NCBI RefSeq assembly: GCF_032716425.1
Contig: NZ_CP090419.1
Coordinates: forward strand, 587,501 to 651,500
Source of the DNA: Pseudoalteromonas sp. N1230-9
Lineage (GTDB): Bacteria > Pseudomonadota > Gammaproteobacteria > Enterobacterales > Alteromonadaceae
Reading direction: 5' to 3'
DNA length: 64,000 nucleotides
The position numbers and the translations under genes are program-made. Below the pieces are notes generated by a model. That model did no database searches and was not told where the DNA came from. It saw nothing but the letters and a program-made list of their open reading frames with translations. The stretch's first letter is position 1. Each line of letters begins with the position of its first letter. This document shows, piece after piece, positions 28,419 to 37,328 of this stretch.

Positions 28419-30305
28419 ATGAGTATTGAAATTAATGTACCAGATATCGGTGGCGATGAAGTTGAAGTAACCGAAATCCTTGTTAGCGTTGGCGATAAGG
28501 TTGAGGTTGACCAATCATTATTAACGGTTGAAGGTGATAAAGCATCAATGGAAGTACCTGCTGCACAAGCAGGTACGGTTAAAGAGATTAAAGTTGCTGA
28601 AGGTGACACGGTGACAACCGGTTCACTTATTATGATCTTCGAAGGTGAAGAACAAGCTTCTGCATCTTCTGAAACAAAAGAAGAAGCTAAAGCCGAGCCT
28701 GCTAAGCAATCTTCAGGTTCAGCGTCACAAGAAGTAACTGTACCAGATATCGGCGATGATGAAGTTGAAGTAACGGAAATCATGGTTGCGGTAGGTGACA
28801 CAGTTGAAGAAGAGCAATCTTTACTAAGCGTTGAAGGCGATAAAGCATCAATGGAAGTACCAGCACCATTTGCAGGTACTGTTAAAGAGATCAAAATCGC
28901 GACAGGCGATAAAGTGCAAACTGGCTCTTTAATCTTCGTTTTTGAAACTGCATCAAGTGGCTCTGAGGCGCCTGCTGCTGAGTCTGCACCAGCAGAAGAA
29001 GCGCCAGCTGAAACGGCATCAAGCACTAAAGAAGTAAACGTGCCTGATATCGGCGGTGATGAAGTTGAAGTTACCGAAGTGATGGTATCTGTAGGCGATA
29101 AGGTTGAAGAAGATCAATCAATCTTAAACGTTGAAGGCGATAAAGCATCAATGGAAGTACCTGCGCCATTTGCTGGTACGGTTAAAGAAATTAAAGTAGC
29201 AGCGGGCGATAAAGTATCAACTGGCTCACTTATCTTTGTATTTGAAGTTGCTGGTATTGCTAAAGCAGCGCCAGAAGCTAAAAAAGAGTCAGCACCTGCA
29301 CCAAAGGCTGAATCTGCACCTGCAGCAAAACCAGCTGCAGCTAAAGCAAGCAAAGAAGAGTTTGCTGATAACAAAGCGTATGCTCATGCATCGCCTGTTG
29401 TACGTCGTTTAGCGCGTGAATTTGGTATTAACCTAGCAAACGTAAAAGGCACAGGTCGTAAAAATCGTGTTGTCAAAGAAGACGTGCAAAACTATGTTAA
29501 AGAGCTAGTTAAGCAAGTTGAATCAGGTAATGCTGGCAAAGGCAATGCTGGTGGCGGTGAGTTAGGTCTTATCCCGTGGCCGAAAGTTGATTTTGCTAAA
29601 TTTGGTGAAATCGAAGAGAAGAAACTTTCTCGTATTCAAAAACTTTCAGGTGCTAACTTACATCGTAACTGGGTGCAAATCCCGCACGTTACACAGTTTG
29701 ATGAAGCGGATATCACAAGCTTAGAAGCATTCCGTAAAGAGCAAAACGCCCTTGCTGAGAAGAAAAAGCTCGGTGTTAAAATCACGCCACTGGTATTTGT
29801 GATGAAAGCGGCGGCTAAAGCCCTTGCTGAATTCCCAACGTTTAACTCTTCACTGTCTGAAGATGGTGAAAGCTTAATCTTGAAAAAGTACATCAATATC
29901 GGTGTTGCCGTTGATACGCCAAACGGTTTAGTTGTTCCGGTATTCAAAGATGTTGATAAGAAAGGCATCATTGAACTTTCTCGTGAGTTAATGGAAGTGT
30001 CGGCTAAAGCACGTGATGGCAAGCTAACGTCATCTGATATGCAAGGCGGTTGTTTCACAATTTCAAGCCTTGGTGGTATCGGTGGTACAGCATTTACACC
30101 TATCGTGAATGCACCTGAAGTCGCAATTTTAGGTGTCTCTAAATCAGAGATGAAGCCTAAGTGGAATGGCAAAGAATTTGAGCCTAAGTTAATGGTTCCA
30201 TTATCAATGTCATACGACCATAGGGTAATTGACGGTGCCTTAGCAGCACGCTTTACTGTGACGCTAGCAAGCTACATGAGCGATATTCGCCAGCTTGTGA
30301 TGTAA
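28419..30305 (+). CDS. aceF: dihydrolipoyllysine acetyltransferase (pyruvate dehydrogenase E2)
   Basis: This 628-residue core of the complex has three tandem lipoyl domains (about 1-80, 105-185 and 205-285), each with a lipoylation site [11 protein letters not shown], joined by Ala/Pro/Glu-rich linkers. A peripheral-subunit-binding domain ([13 protein letters not shown], about 322-360) and the catalytic acetyltransferase domain (about 390-628) follow, with [10 protein letters not shown] at the active site. The three domain repeats are very similar at DNA level, so copy number could change by recombination. A terminator follows. Confidence 0.97.
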   Translation: MSIEINVPDIGGDEVEVTEILVSVGDKVEVDQSLLTVEGDKASMEVPAAQAGTVKEIKVAEGDTVTTGSLIMIFEGEEQASASSETKEEAKAEPAKQSSGSASQEVTVPDIGDDEVEVTEIMVAVGDTVEEEQSLLSVEGDKASMEVPAPFAGTVKEIKIATGDKVQTGSLIFVFETASSGSEAPAAESAPAEEAPAETASSTKEVNVPDIGGDEVEVTEVMVSVGDKVEEDQSILNVEGDKASMEVPAPFAGTVKEIKVAAGDKVSTGSLIFVFEVAGIAKAAPEAKKESAPAPKAESAPAAKPAAAKASKEEFADNKAYAHASPVVRRLAREFGINLANVKGTGRKNRVVKEDVQNYVKELVKQVESGNAGKGNAGGGELGLIPWPKVDFAKFGEIEEKKLSRIQKLSGANLHRNWVQIPHVTQFDEADITSLEAFRKEQNALAEKKKLGVKITPLVFVMKAAAKALAEFPTFNSSLSEDGESLILKKYINIGVAVDTPNGLVVPVFKDVDKKGIIELSRELMEVSAKARDGKLTSSDMQGGCFTISSLGGIGGTAFTPIVNAPEVAILGVSKSEMKPKWNGKEFEPKLMVPLSMSYDHRVIDGALAARFTVTLASYMSDIRQLVM

Positions 30306-30328
30306 TCGCTTCATAATTTATAAGAATC

Positions 30329-30362
30329 AAATCCCAGCAAGTTGTTTTTTGCTGGGATTTTT
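30329..30362 (+). terminator. terminator after aceF
   Basis: AAATCCCAGCAA and TTGCTGGGATTT flank a T-rich loop, followed by T residues. It separates aceEF from lpdA, which appears to have its own promoter. Confidence 0.9.
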
Positions 30363-30366
30363 ACCA

Positions 30367-30394
30367 TTGGCAATGATACAATCTTTGCTATAGA
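30367..30394 (+). promoter_or_regulatory. candidate lpdA promoter
   Basis: TTGGCA (30367-30372), a 16-bp spacer and TATAGA (30389-30394) lie 99 bp upstream of the lpdA start and after the aceF terminator. An independent promoter fits the use of LpdA by several 2-oxoacid dehydrogenases. Confidence 0.5.
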
Positions 30395-30492
30395 ACAATC
30401 TTGGTATAGATATCTGCTCTCCCTTTCTGCCTTGCAGAAACATGGCAGTTAAACTTAGGGCAGTGTCCCGTTCAAACATTTAAGGTAATAGC

Positions 30493-31917
30493 ATGAGCAA
30501 CGAATTAAAAACTCAAGTTGTTGTACTAGGCGGTGGTCCTGGTGGTTATTCTGCGGCTTTCCGCGCTGCTGACTTGGGCTTAGAAGTTACATTGGTAGAA
30601 TCTCGCAACACATTAGGTGGTGTTTGTCTTAATGTGGGTTGTATTCCTTCAAAAGCACTTTTACACGTAGCTAAAGTGATTGATGACGCGGCAGAAATGT
30701 CATCTCACGGCGTTACTTTTGGTAAGCCTGAAATCGACCTAGATAAAATCCGTGATTGGAAAGAGTCTGTAATTGGTCAGTTAACTGGCGGCCTAGACGG
30801 CATGGCTAAAATGCGTAAAGTGAAAGTAGTAAGTGGCTACGGTAAGTTCACTGGTAGCAACACACTTGCTGTTGAAGGTGAAGACGGTACAACAACTATC
30901 ACATTCGATAATGCTATTATTGCAGCGGGTTCTCAGCCTGTTAACTTACCTTTCATCCCTGAAGATGACCGTGTAATCGATTCAACTGGCGCGCTTGAGC
31001 TTAAAGACGTACCTGAGAAACTACTTGTTTTAGGTGGTGGCATCATTGGTCTTGAAATGGGTACTGTATACCGTGCACTAGGTTCTGAAATCGACGTAGT
31101 TGAGTTTGCTGATCAATTAGTTCCAGCAGCTGATAAAGACGTTATCAAGATTTACCAAAAATACGTTAAGAACAAGTTTAACGTAATGCTATCTACTAAA
31201 GTAACTGGCGTTGAAGCAAAAGACGACGGTTTATATGTAACATTTGAAGGTAAAAATGCTCCGGCTGAACCTGTTCGTTACGACAAAGTACTTGTTGCTG
31301 TTGGCCGTACACCAAACGGTAAACTACTTGATGCTGACAAAGCAGGTGTTAATGTTGATGAGCGTGGCTTCATCAATGTTGATAAGCAGCTTAAAACAAA
31401 CGTTGATCACATCTTCGCTATCGGTGACATCGTTGGTCAACCTATGCTTGCGCACAAAGCGGTTCACGAAGCTCACGTTGCTGCAGAAGTTATTTCTGGT
31501 CAGAAACATTTCTTCGATCCTAAGTGCATTCCTTCAATCGCATACACAGATCCAGAAATCGCATGGGTTGGTGTAACTGAGAAAGAAGCGAAAGAGCAGG
31601 GCTTAAGCATCGAAACTGCTGTATTCCCTTGGGCTGCTTCTGGTCGTGCAATCGCTTCAGCACGTACCGAAGGTCAAACTAAGCTAATCTTCGATAAAGA
31701 CTCAGGTCGTGTTATCGGTGGTGCTATGGTTGGTATCAACGCAGGTGAAATGCTAGGTGAAATCGGCTTAGCAGTTGAAATGGGCGCAGACGGTGAAGAC
31801 CTAGCGTTAACTATTCACGCTCACCCAACGTTAAACGAATCAATCGGTCTAGCTGCTGAAATCTTCGAAGGTTCAATCACTGACCTTCCAAACAAAAAAG
31901 CAGTTAAAAAGAAGTAA
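30493..31917 (+). CDS. lpdA: dihydrolipoyl dehydrogenase (E3)
   Basis: This 474-residue FAD enzyme reoxidises dihydrolipoyl groups with NAD+. It has the FAD motif GGGPGGYSAA, the redox disulfide GGVCLNVGCIPSK, the NAD-binding GGGIIGLEMG and the catalytic dyad region HAHPTLNES. It serves pyruvate dehydrogenase and probably 2-oxoglutarate dehydrogenase and the glycine cleavage system. It lies downstream of aceF behind a terminator and a separate promoter. Confidence 0.97.
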   Translation: MSNELKTQVVVLGGGPGGYSAAFRAADLGLEVTLVESRNTLGGVCLNVGCIPSKALLHVAKVIDDAAEMSSHGVTFGKPEIDLDKIRDWKESVIGQLTGGLDGMAKMRKVKVVSGYGKFTGSNTLAVEGEDGTTTITFDNAIIAAGSQPVNLPFIPEDDRVIDSTGALELKDVPEKLLVLGGGIIGLEMGTVYRALGSEIDVVEFADQLVPAADKDVIKIYQKYVKNKFNVMLSTKVTGVEAKDDGLYVTFEGKNAPAEPVRYDKVLVAVGRTPNGKLLDADKAGVNVDERGFINVDKQLKTNVDHIFAIGDIVGQPMLAHKAVHEAHVAAEVISGQKHFFDPKCIPSIAYTDPEIAWVGVTEKEAKEQGLSIETAVFPWAASGRAIASARTEGQTKLIFDKDSGRVIGGAMVGINAGEMLGEIGLAVEMGADGEDLALTIHAHPTLNESIGLAAEIFEGSITDLPNKKAVKKK

Positions 31918-31937
31918 ATTCTTTTGACTAATCGTTT

Positions 31938-31970
31938 TAAAAACCCAGCTTTGGCTGGGTTTTTGTTTTT
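31938..31970 (+). terminator. terminator after lpdA
   Basis: AAAACCCAGC and GCTGGGTTTT flank TTTG, followed by a long T run. Confidence 0.93.
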
Positions 31971-32038
31971 TAATCACAGATTTCTATTCCCCATATTTTT
32001 AGCTACAATACGCGCCGTTCAACTTTCTGGTAAATGCA

Positions 32039-32728
32039 GTGGCTACAATCTCAAATAACTCCGTTTTAGAACTTCGCGCAAAACAAATGGCTGAGTCGCG
32101 TCGTGAATTTAAAGCTCGTGGCGCAAAGCTAACACGGTGTGAGCGCTGTCTGCTTGCTGAGCATTATTGTATTTGTGAAGGTGTTGAACAGGCCGAGTGT
32201 AATGCGGCAGTCTGCTTACTTATGTACCACAATGAGAGTTTTAAACCGTCAAATACTGGCCGTTTAATTGCTGAAATCGTGCCAGATAATCATGCCTTTA
32301 AATGGGATAGAACAAACCCAGATGAAGCCTTACTGAGCTTGTTGGCAGACTCACAATATCAGCCTATGGTTATTTTTCCTGCCAGTGATGTAGATGATGA
32401 AGAGCGCGTGATCACCGAAGTAACCCCTGTGGATGGCAAGCGCCCATTGTTTATCTTCTTAGATGGTACTTGGCGCGAAGCGAAGAAGATGATCCGTAAA
32501 AGTCCTTATTTAGATAATTTGCCTGTTCTTTCAATTACGCCTGAAAAGCTCTCGGATTACCGATTGCGTGTTGCCCCACATGAACATCAGCTTGGTACCG
32601 CAGAGGTTGCTATTATGGTGCTTGCGCTTGCAGGTGAAGTGGCTGCTACGCAAAAGCTAGAAGAACATTTTATTAAGTTCAGAGATGCTTATTTACTTGG
32701 TAAGCGAAATAAAGGGCGACCGGAATAA
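32039..32728 (+). CDS. tapT: tRNA-uridine aminocarboxypropyltransferase (DTW domain), TapT-like
   Basis: This 229-residue protein has a CERCLLAEHYCIC cysteine cluster (about 32-45, likely zinc) and a DTW-type SPOUT domain with DGTWREAKKM (about 140-150) and SDYRLRVAPHEHQLGTAE. The family (E. coli YfiP/TapT, 232 residues) transfers the 3-amino-3-carboxypropyl group of SAM to uridine in tRNA. The start is taken as the GTG at 32039. It converges with the csrB-like RNA locus, whose terminator lies 24 bp past its stop codon. Confidence 0.85.
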   Translation: MATISNNSVLELRAKQMAESRREFKARGAKLTRCERCLLAEHYCICEGVEQAECNAAVCLLMYHNESFKPSNTGRLIAEIVPDNHAFKWDRTNPDEALLSLLADSQYQPMVIFPASDVDDEERVITEVTPVDGKRPLFIFLDGTWREAKKMIRKSPYLDNLPVLSITPEKLSDYRLRVAPHEHQLGTAEVAIMVLALAGEVAATQKLEEHFIKFRDAYLLGKRNKGRPE

Positions 32729-32751
32729 TGACTCTTTACTAAATTTTAGGC

Positions 32752-32786
32752 AAAAGAAAAGCGCGTACTATCGCTAGTCGCGCTTG
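32752..32786 (-). terminator. terminator of the csrB-like RNA
   Basis: On the minus strand AGCGCGACTA-GCGA-TAGTACGCGCT forms a GC-rich stem (one small bulge) followed by TTTTCTTTT (32760-32752). There is no comparable T run on the plus strand, so it fits minus-strand transcription. Confidence 0.85.
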
Positions 32787-33230
32787 CGGAATCTTCTTAA
32801 TTTTTGCATCCTGCAATTGAACCTAATCAACTCCATAAACTTTGCCAATCCATGCTATTGCACTTTACTTATTGGTTCTGTGCAATTTAAGGCGATCCAG
32901 CCTTACTTCCTTTTTAGTCCTTTACATCCTTGCTGGTAAATTCTTTACCTGTCCTTTACGCGTCATCCTAACGCTATCCTTTTATTAGCAACTCCGTTGC
33001 GATGCCCTTACAGCCTGTCCCTTGTTCCACTTTTTAACGTCCTGTATAACAACATCCTGTTGTTATGCCTTTCCACATCATCCTGATGCTGTCCGTAGGT
33101 TGTCATTCCATTGCGTTACTCTTCCTGAGCCTGTCCTTGTTTCCTTTATTTCCTTATGAACCTAAATCCTCGGTTTTATGAGTAATGTATCTTTTTCTGT
33201 TTACTCATTAAGCGTCTTGCTTAGTCGATG
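32752..33230 (-). ncRNA. csrB: CsrB-family regulatory RNA (CsrA/RsmA sponge)
   Basis: Read on the minus strand, this gene-free segment of about 480 nt carries about 24 GGA motifs between 33178 and 32809. Several sit in the loops of short perfect hairpins: AACAACAGGATGTTGTT (33048-33064), CATCAGGATGATG (33076-33088), GCGTTAGGATGACGC (32960-32974), GCAACGGAGTTGC (32988-33000) and TGCAGGATGCA (32805-32815). CAGGATG is the CsrB repeat consensus bound by CsrA. The 5' end can form an ATGAGTAA/TTACTCAT stem (33210-33178). The 3' end is a GC hairpin with a T run. By family knowledge it would sequester CsrA and so control carbon storage, motility and biofilm genes. The ends are estimated. Confidence 0.88.
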
Positions 33231-33236
33231 TAAGTA

Positions 33237-33242
33237 ATTATA
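33237..33242 (-). promoter_or_regulatory. candidate -10 box of the csrB-like RNA
   Basis: A perfect TATAAT on the minus strand would start transcription at about 33230. No good -35 lies 16-18 bp upstream, as expected of a promoter that needs an activator. A small palindrome CCAAGCCTTGG (33254-33264) lies at that place. Confidence 0.6.
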
Positions 33243-33388
33243 GAGAGTTAGCCAAGCCTTGGTAGGTTAAAATCATGCATAAATAGAGCGTTATTTTATT
33301 GTAATAAATATAAATTCCTTTATTTTCAATTGTTTGTTTTTTTATTTGCAGTGTTAACCTGCGCTTTTTACTCAATAACTGTCATGCA

Positions 33389-33406
33389 GGTGAGATATGT
33401 CTTACA
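33389..33406 (-). promoter_or_regulatory. candidate GacA/UvrY (VarA) activator site
   Basis: On the minus strand TGTAAG-ACATAT-CTCACC matches the GacA box TGTAAG-N6-CTTACA, the left half perfectly and the right half at 4 of 6. It lies about 170 bp upstream of the inferred csrB start, the range in which such boxes act in other gammaproteobacteria. Confidence 0.6.
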
Positions 33407-33488
33407 GGTAAATTCCTAAATAGCGATAGGCATAACTTGATTGTGAGTAAAACAGGTGTAATTTCGCTTCAGTCTAGGTAAAATACTT

Positions 33489-33502
33489 GAGAATCGTTAT
33501 TA
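33489..33502 (+). promoter_or_regulatory. candidate Fur box
   Basis: GAGAATCGTTATTA resembles the Fur core GATAATCATTATC with two or three mismatches. It sits 16 bp upstream of the iron-binding protein gene, overlapping the likely promoter (TAAAAT nearby), consistent with repression by Fe(II)-Fur. Confidence 0.6.
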
Positions 33503-33517
33503 TTTAGGTGCTATAAA

Positions 33518-34522
33518 ATGAGAAAGAAAGCCTTAGTATTATTAACAGCTTTGATAAGCACACCTGTGTTTGCAGCTGATGTTGTAAATATATATTCGTT
33601 TCGTCAGCCTTTTTTGATTAAACCTATTTTAGATGATTTTACCAAGCAAACAGGTATCAAAACGAATGTCGTGTTTGCGAAAAAAGGACTCATCGAGCGT
33701 GTGAAGCGCGAGGGCAAGCATAGTAAGGCTGATCTTGTGCTCACTTCAAATTTTAGTGCGCTTATTCAGTTAGAAGATCTTAACTTAACCCAAAAGATTC
33801 AAAGCGATGTTGTCAGTGCTAATGTGCCAAGTACATTTCGCGATAGTGATGGACAATGGGTTGCGCTTACAAAGCGTGTTCGTAATGTTTATTCATCTAA
33901 AGAACGTGTTGGGGCATTACCTGAGCTAACTTATGAAGACCTTGCTGATCCTAAATACAAAGGTAAGCTATGCACACGTTCGGGTAAACATCCCTATAAT
34001 TTAGGCTTAGTAGCTTCTATGATTGCTCATCATGGAGAGGCAGAAGCAAAGCAGTGGCTGGAAGGTGTAAAGGCGAATCTTGCTCGTAAGCCTCAGGGTA
34101 ATGACCGTGCTCAAGTAAAAGCTGTAAAAGAAGGTTTGTGTGACATCGCTTTAGGTAACAGTTACTACTTTGGCAAAATGATGCAAGATGAACAGCAAAA
34201 ATCATGGGCAGAAGCCGTTCATATTAACTTTCCTAACCAAACTAATCGTGGCTCACATATTAATGTCTCGGGTGTGGTAATGACGAAATACGCCAAAAAC
34301 CCTGAAAATGCCTTGAAACTGATTGAGTATATGACCGACAATAAGGCACAAAATATGTATGCCTCAGTCAATATGGAATACCCAGTAAAAAATGGGGTTG
34401 AATTATCTGAGATGGTTGCATCATGGGGTGAGTTTAAAGAAGATAGTCTTTCACTCGATGAAATTAGTAAATATCGTCCAGCGGCACTGAAGCTGATTGA
34501 TGAAGTGAAGTTTGATTTATAA
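33518..34522 (+). CDS. fbpA: iron(III) ABC transporter, periplasmic binding protein (FbpA/FutA-like)
   Basis: This 334-residue protein has a signal peptide (about 1-19, VFAAD) and the two-lobed transferrin-type binding fold of the ferric-ion family. The tyrosines likely to bind iron are in NIYSFRQ near the N-terminus and in GNSYYFGKM (about 207-215). A Fur-like site lies upstream, and permease and ATPase genes follow, so the set imports ferric iron from the periplasm. A hairpin terminator lies between this gene and the permease. Confidence 0.9.
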   Translation: MRKKALVLLTALISTPVFAADVVNIYSFRQPFLIKPILDDFTKQTGIKTNVVFAKKGLIERVKREGKHSKADLVLTSNFSALIQLEDLNLTQKIQSDVVSANVPSTFRDSDGQWVALTKRVRNVYSSKERVGALPELTYEDLADPKYKGKLCTRSGKHPYNLGLVASMIAHHGEAEAKQWLEGVKANLARKPQGNDRAQVKAVKEGLCDIALGNSYYFGKMMQDEQQKSWAEAVHINFPNQTNRGSHINVSGVVMTKYAKNPENALKLIEYMTDNKAQNMYASVNMEYPVKNGVELSEMVASWGEFKEDSLSLDEISKYRPAALKLIDEVKFDL

Positions 34523-34543
34523 CGAGAACACACCTCGTTTTAT

Positions 34544-34571
34544 AAAAGCTGTTTTTTAACAGCTTTTATTT
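34544..34571 (+). terminator. intra-operon hairpin between fbpA and fbpB
   Basis: AAAAGCTGTT and AACAGCTTTT flank TTTT, with T-rich sequence after it. It probably acts as a partial terminator so that the binding protein is made in excess of the membrane components. Confidence 0.8.
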
Positions 34572-34591
34572 TATCTGGTATTAATCCACTT

Positions 34592-36226
34592 ATGCATGTG
34601 AAGTTTTCGCTGTCGCGTTGGCAGCTTTTAGCTTGGCTAATTGGCCTGCTGCTTGTTACACCTTTAGGTTTTTTGTTATTTGAATCTCTCCAGGGGGATT
34701 CGGATGTATTTCAGCATCTTTTCGATACGGTGCTGTGGGATTATACCCGTAATACGTTATTGCTCATCCTAGGAGTGGGGCTTTTAAGTTGTGTTATTGC
34801 GTTGCCGCTAGCGTGGTTAACGGCTTATTGTGACTTTCCTGGGCGGAAACAGTTTGAGTGGGCGTTAATGCTGCCCTTAGCAATGCCCACCTATTTAATT
34901 GCTTATGTTTACACTGACCTACTTGATTACGCAGGGCCTGTGCAAATAGCCTTAAGAGAGTGGTTTGGTTGGCAATCACCGGGTGATTACTGGTTTTTTG
35001 ATATTCGCACTTTAACTGGGGCGATCGTGATGATTGCGTTGGTGCTTTATCCTTATTTATTTCTGATTTTCAAAACGGCACTTAGAGAACAGTCATTTAA
35101 ATTAGTACAAGCAAGTCAGCTTATGGGGCTTTCGCCAATACAAAGCTTTTTAAGAGTGAGCTTACCGCTTGGACGCGGTGCGATTGTCGCGGGTATTACC
35201 TTGATCAGTATGGAAGCAATGGCCGACTTTGCTACAGTTAACTACTTTGCCGTGAGCACACTCACGACTGCTGTTTACGATACGTGGCTTGGTTATTACT
35301 CGTTAACCGCTGCAGCAAAAATCTCGGGTATTATGCTGCTCATTTTATTTTTAACTATCATGGTTGAGCGCTTTAGCCGTCGTAATCAAGCCGTGTATGA
35401 GCGTCAATCTAGCGTTAATAGCGCAACACTTTATCGCTTAAAAGGCGGTGCTGCATGGGCTGCAAGCTTAGCTTGCTCAGTCGTACTGGTACTGGCTTTT
35501 ATCTTGCCGGTTGGGGTGTTAGTTAAATACGCCATTGTGTATGCGGATGAAGCATGGAATGGGGCATTTTTTAATTACGCTTGGCAAAGTTTTAAAGTAG
35601 CGATTGTGGTGAGCCTTGTAACCATTTTACTGAGCTTACTGGTCTTGTTTTATCAGCGGATTGCTAAACACGCTTACCCTTTGATCCCAGGGCGTTTAGC
35701 AAGTACTGGCTATGCTCTGCCAGGAACCGTGCTCGCCATCGCGGTATTGTTGCCTCTAACTCAATTAGATGATGCATTAAATAACTGGCTTGAGCCTTTT
35801 GGCTTATCGCCTGGGTTACTTTTGAGTGGCACTTTATTTGCGATGATATTTGCTTATGTTGTGCGGTTTTATGCGATTGCGCATGGGGCACTTGAAAGCA
35901 GCTTCTTACGTATCAGCCCGTCGTTAGATATGGCAAGCCAATCAATGGGGAAGGGGCCATTGCAAACTTTGCGTAAAGTTCATTTACCCTTGTTAAAACG
36001 CGGCATTCTTACCGCTGGCTTGTTAGTCTTTATTGAATGCATGAAAGAGCTGCCCGCCGCATTATTATTAAGGCCATTTAACTTTGAAACACTGGCAACC
36101 CATGTCTTTCAGTATGTTAGTGATGAGCAGTTGGAGCTTGCCTCAATTTCAGCGTTATTGATTGTTTTAGTGGGGCTTATTCCTTTGTATTTCGTTAATC
36201 GTTCGATGGAGCAAAATCACTCATGA
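34592..36226 (+). CDS. fbpB: iron(III) ABC transporter permease (FbpB-like)
   Basis: This 544-residue inner-membrane protein is a fusion of two BPD-type permease halves, about twelve helices in all, as usual for FbpB. The EAA-type coupling loops are near 190-210 (ASQLMGLSPIQSFLRVSLPL) and 450-470 (ASQSMGKGPLQTLRKVHLPL). Its stop overlaps the start of the ATPase gene (ATGA), so the two are translationally coupled. Confidence 0.92.
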   Translation: MHVKFSLSRWQLLAWLIGLLLVTPLGFLLFESLQGDSDVFQHLFDTVLWDYTRNTLLLILGVGLLSCVIALPLAWLTAYCDFPGRKQFEWALMLPLAMPTYLIAYVYTDLLDYAGPVQIALREWFGWQSPGDYWFFDIRTLTGAIVMIALVLYPYLFLIFKTALREQSFKLVQASQLMGLSPIQSFLRVSLPLGRGAIVAGITLISMEAMADFATVNYFAVSTLTTAVYDTWLGYYSLTAAAKISGIMLLILFLTIMVERFSRRNQAVYERQSSVNSATLYRLKGGAAWAASLACSVVLVLAFILPVGVLVKYAIVYADEAWNGAFFNYAWQSFKVAIVVSLVTILLSLLVLFYQRIAKHAYPLIPGRLASTGYALPGTVLAIAVLLPLTQLDDALNNWLEPFGLSPGLLLSGTLFAMIFAYVVRFYAIAHGALESSFLRISPSLDMASQSMGKGPLQTLRKVHLPLLKRGILTAGLLVFIECMKELPAALLLRPFNFETLATHVFQYVSDEQLELASISALLIVLVGLIPLYFVNRSMEQNHS

Positions 36227-37266
36227 GCCATTTAGTAATTAAAGACTTAGCTTATCAGTATAATGGCACTAAAGTCTTGAGTGGGTTAAACCTCAATGTA
36301 AAGCAAGACGAAATAGTGTGTTTATTAGGGGCCAGTGGCTGTGGCAAAACCACAACCCTAAAAGCAATCGCGGGAATTTTGCAGCCTGAGCAAGGTTACA
36401 TGAGTATCGATTCTAATGTTGTGAACGATAATGGTTTTTTTGTTGCACCCCAAAAGCGCAATATCGGCATGATGTTTCAAGATTATGCGCTATTTCCTCA
36501 TCTTACAGTGAGTGACAATATTGCGTTTGGTCTTAACAATATGAGTAAAGAGCAAAAACGTGAGCGAGTGAACGAGATGCTCACTTTAGTTAAGCTCGAT
36601 GGTTGTGCCAAGCGATATCCTCACCAGCTCTCAGGTGGTCAACAGCAACGTGTCGCGATTGCCCGTGCACTTGCCTATAAACCAAGCTTGTTACTTCTTG
36701 ATGAGCCATTTTCAAATATTGATACCCAAGTAAGGTTTGAGCTGATTGCCGACATACGTCGAATTATCAAAGCGCAAAAAGTTTCTGCGGTATTTGTTAC
36801 CCATTCAAAAGAAGAGGCGTTTGCCTTTGCTGACACACTTGCTGTTATGCATGGTGGAAAAATAGCCCAACAAGGCTCTGCTGAGCAGTTATTTAGCCAA
36901 CCTAACTCAAAGGTGGTTGCAGAGTTTCTTGGTACGGGCATATACTTAACGGCAAAAGCATTAACCGCAACTGAATATGAGACGGTGTTCGGGGTTGTAT
37001 CGTCAATCAATGCAGGTAACCATGATTGCGTACAAGGTCAAATTTATGTGCGCCCTCATCATATTCAATTGTGTAAAGCAGAAAATGGCGATGCTCAAGG
37101 CTTAACTATTTTGCAAAGACGTTTTATCGGCACGCGTTATGTGTACCGTATTAATATTGCAGGGCAGGAGCTCGAAGTGGCCGCAGAGCAAGACCACGTT
37201 TTCTCGGTCGAACAGCCAGTAAAAATAAAAATAATGCCGCACACGGTCAATTTTTTTCGAGATTAA
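36223..37266 (+). CDS. fbpC: iron(III) ABC transporter ATP-binding protein (FbpC-like)
   Basis: This 347-residue ATPase has Walker A GASGCGKTTTL (about 36-46), Q-loop MFQDYALFPHLT, signature LSGGQQQR, Walker B LLLLDEPFSNID and the switch histidine in VTHSKEEA. A C-terminal TOBE-like domain (about 280-345) fits the FbpC/CysA group. It overlaps the permease gene by 4 bp. Confidence 0.93.
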   Translation: MSHLVIKDLAYQYNGTKVLSGLNLNVKQDEIVCLLGASGCGKTTTLKAIAGILQPEQGYMSIDSNVVNDNGFFVAPQKRNIGMMFQDYALFPHLTVSDNIAFGLNNMSKEQKRERVNEMLTLVKLDGCAKRYPHQLSGGQQQRVAIARALAYKPSLLLLDEPFSNIDTQVRFELIADIRRIIKAQKVSAVFVTHSKEEAFAFADTLAVMHGGKIAQQGSAEQLFSQPNSKVVAEFLGTGIYLTAKALTATEYETVFGVVSSINAGNHDCVQGQIYVRPHHIQLCKAENGDAQGLTILQRRFIGTRYVYRINIAGQELEVAAEQDHVFSVEQPVKIKIMPHTVNFFRD

Positions 37267-37328
37267 ACATGATGTGAAATCCTAAATTGTTGATTGTGTG
37301 CCTGATAATGAATAGCTAAGGATTCACT

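Noticed and set aside
28419..29260. Three near-identical DNA repeats in aceF as a possible recombination artefact
   Set aside because: Three tandem lipoyl domains are normal for gammaproteobacterial E2 proteins.
28286..29374. Long minus-strand Ser/Ala-rich frames opposite aceF
   Set aside because: They mirror the repetitive lipoyl domains and linkers of aceF and have no independent signals.
32760..33240. Regularly spaced TCC motifs looked at first like a CRISPR or short tandem repeat array
   Set aside because: Spacing is irregular and there is no constant repeat. On the other strand the motifs are GGA in hairpin loops, which fits CsrB far better.
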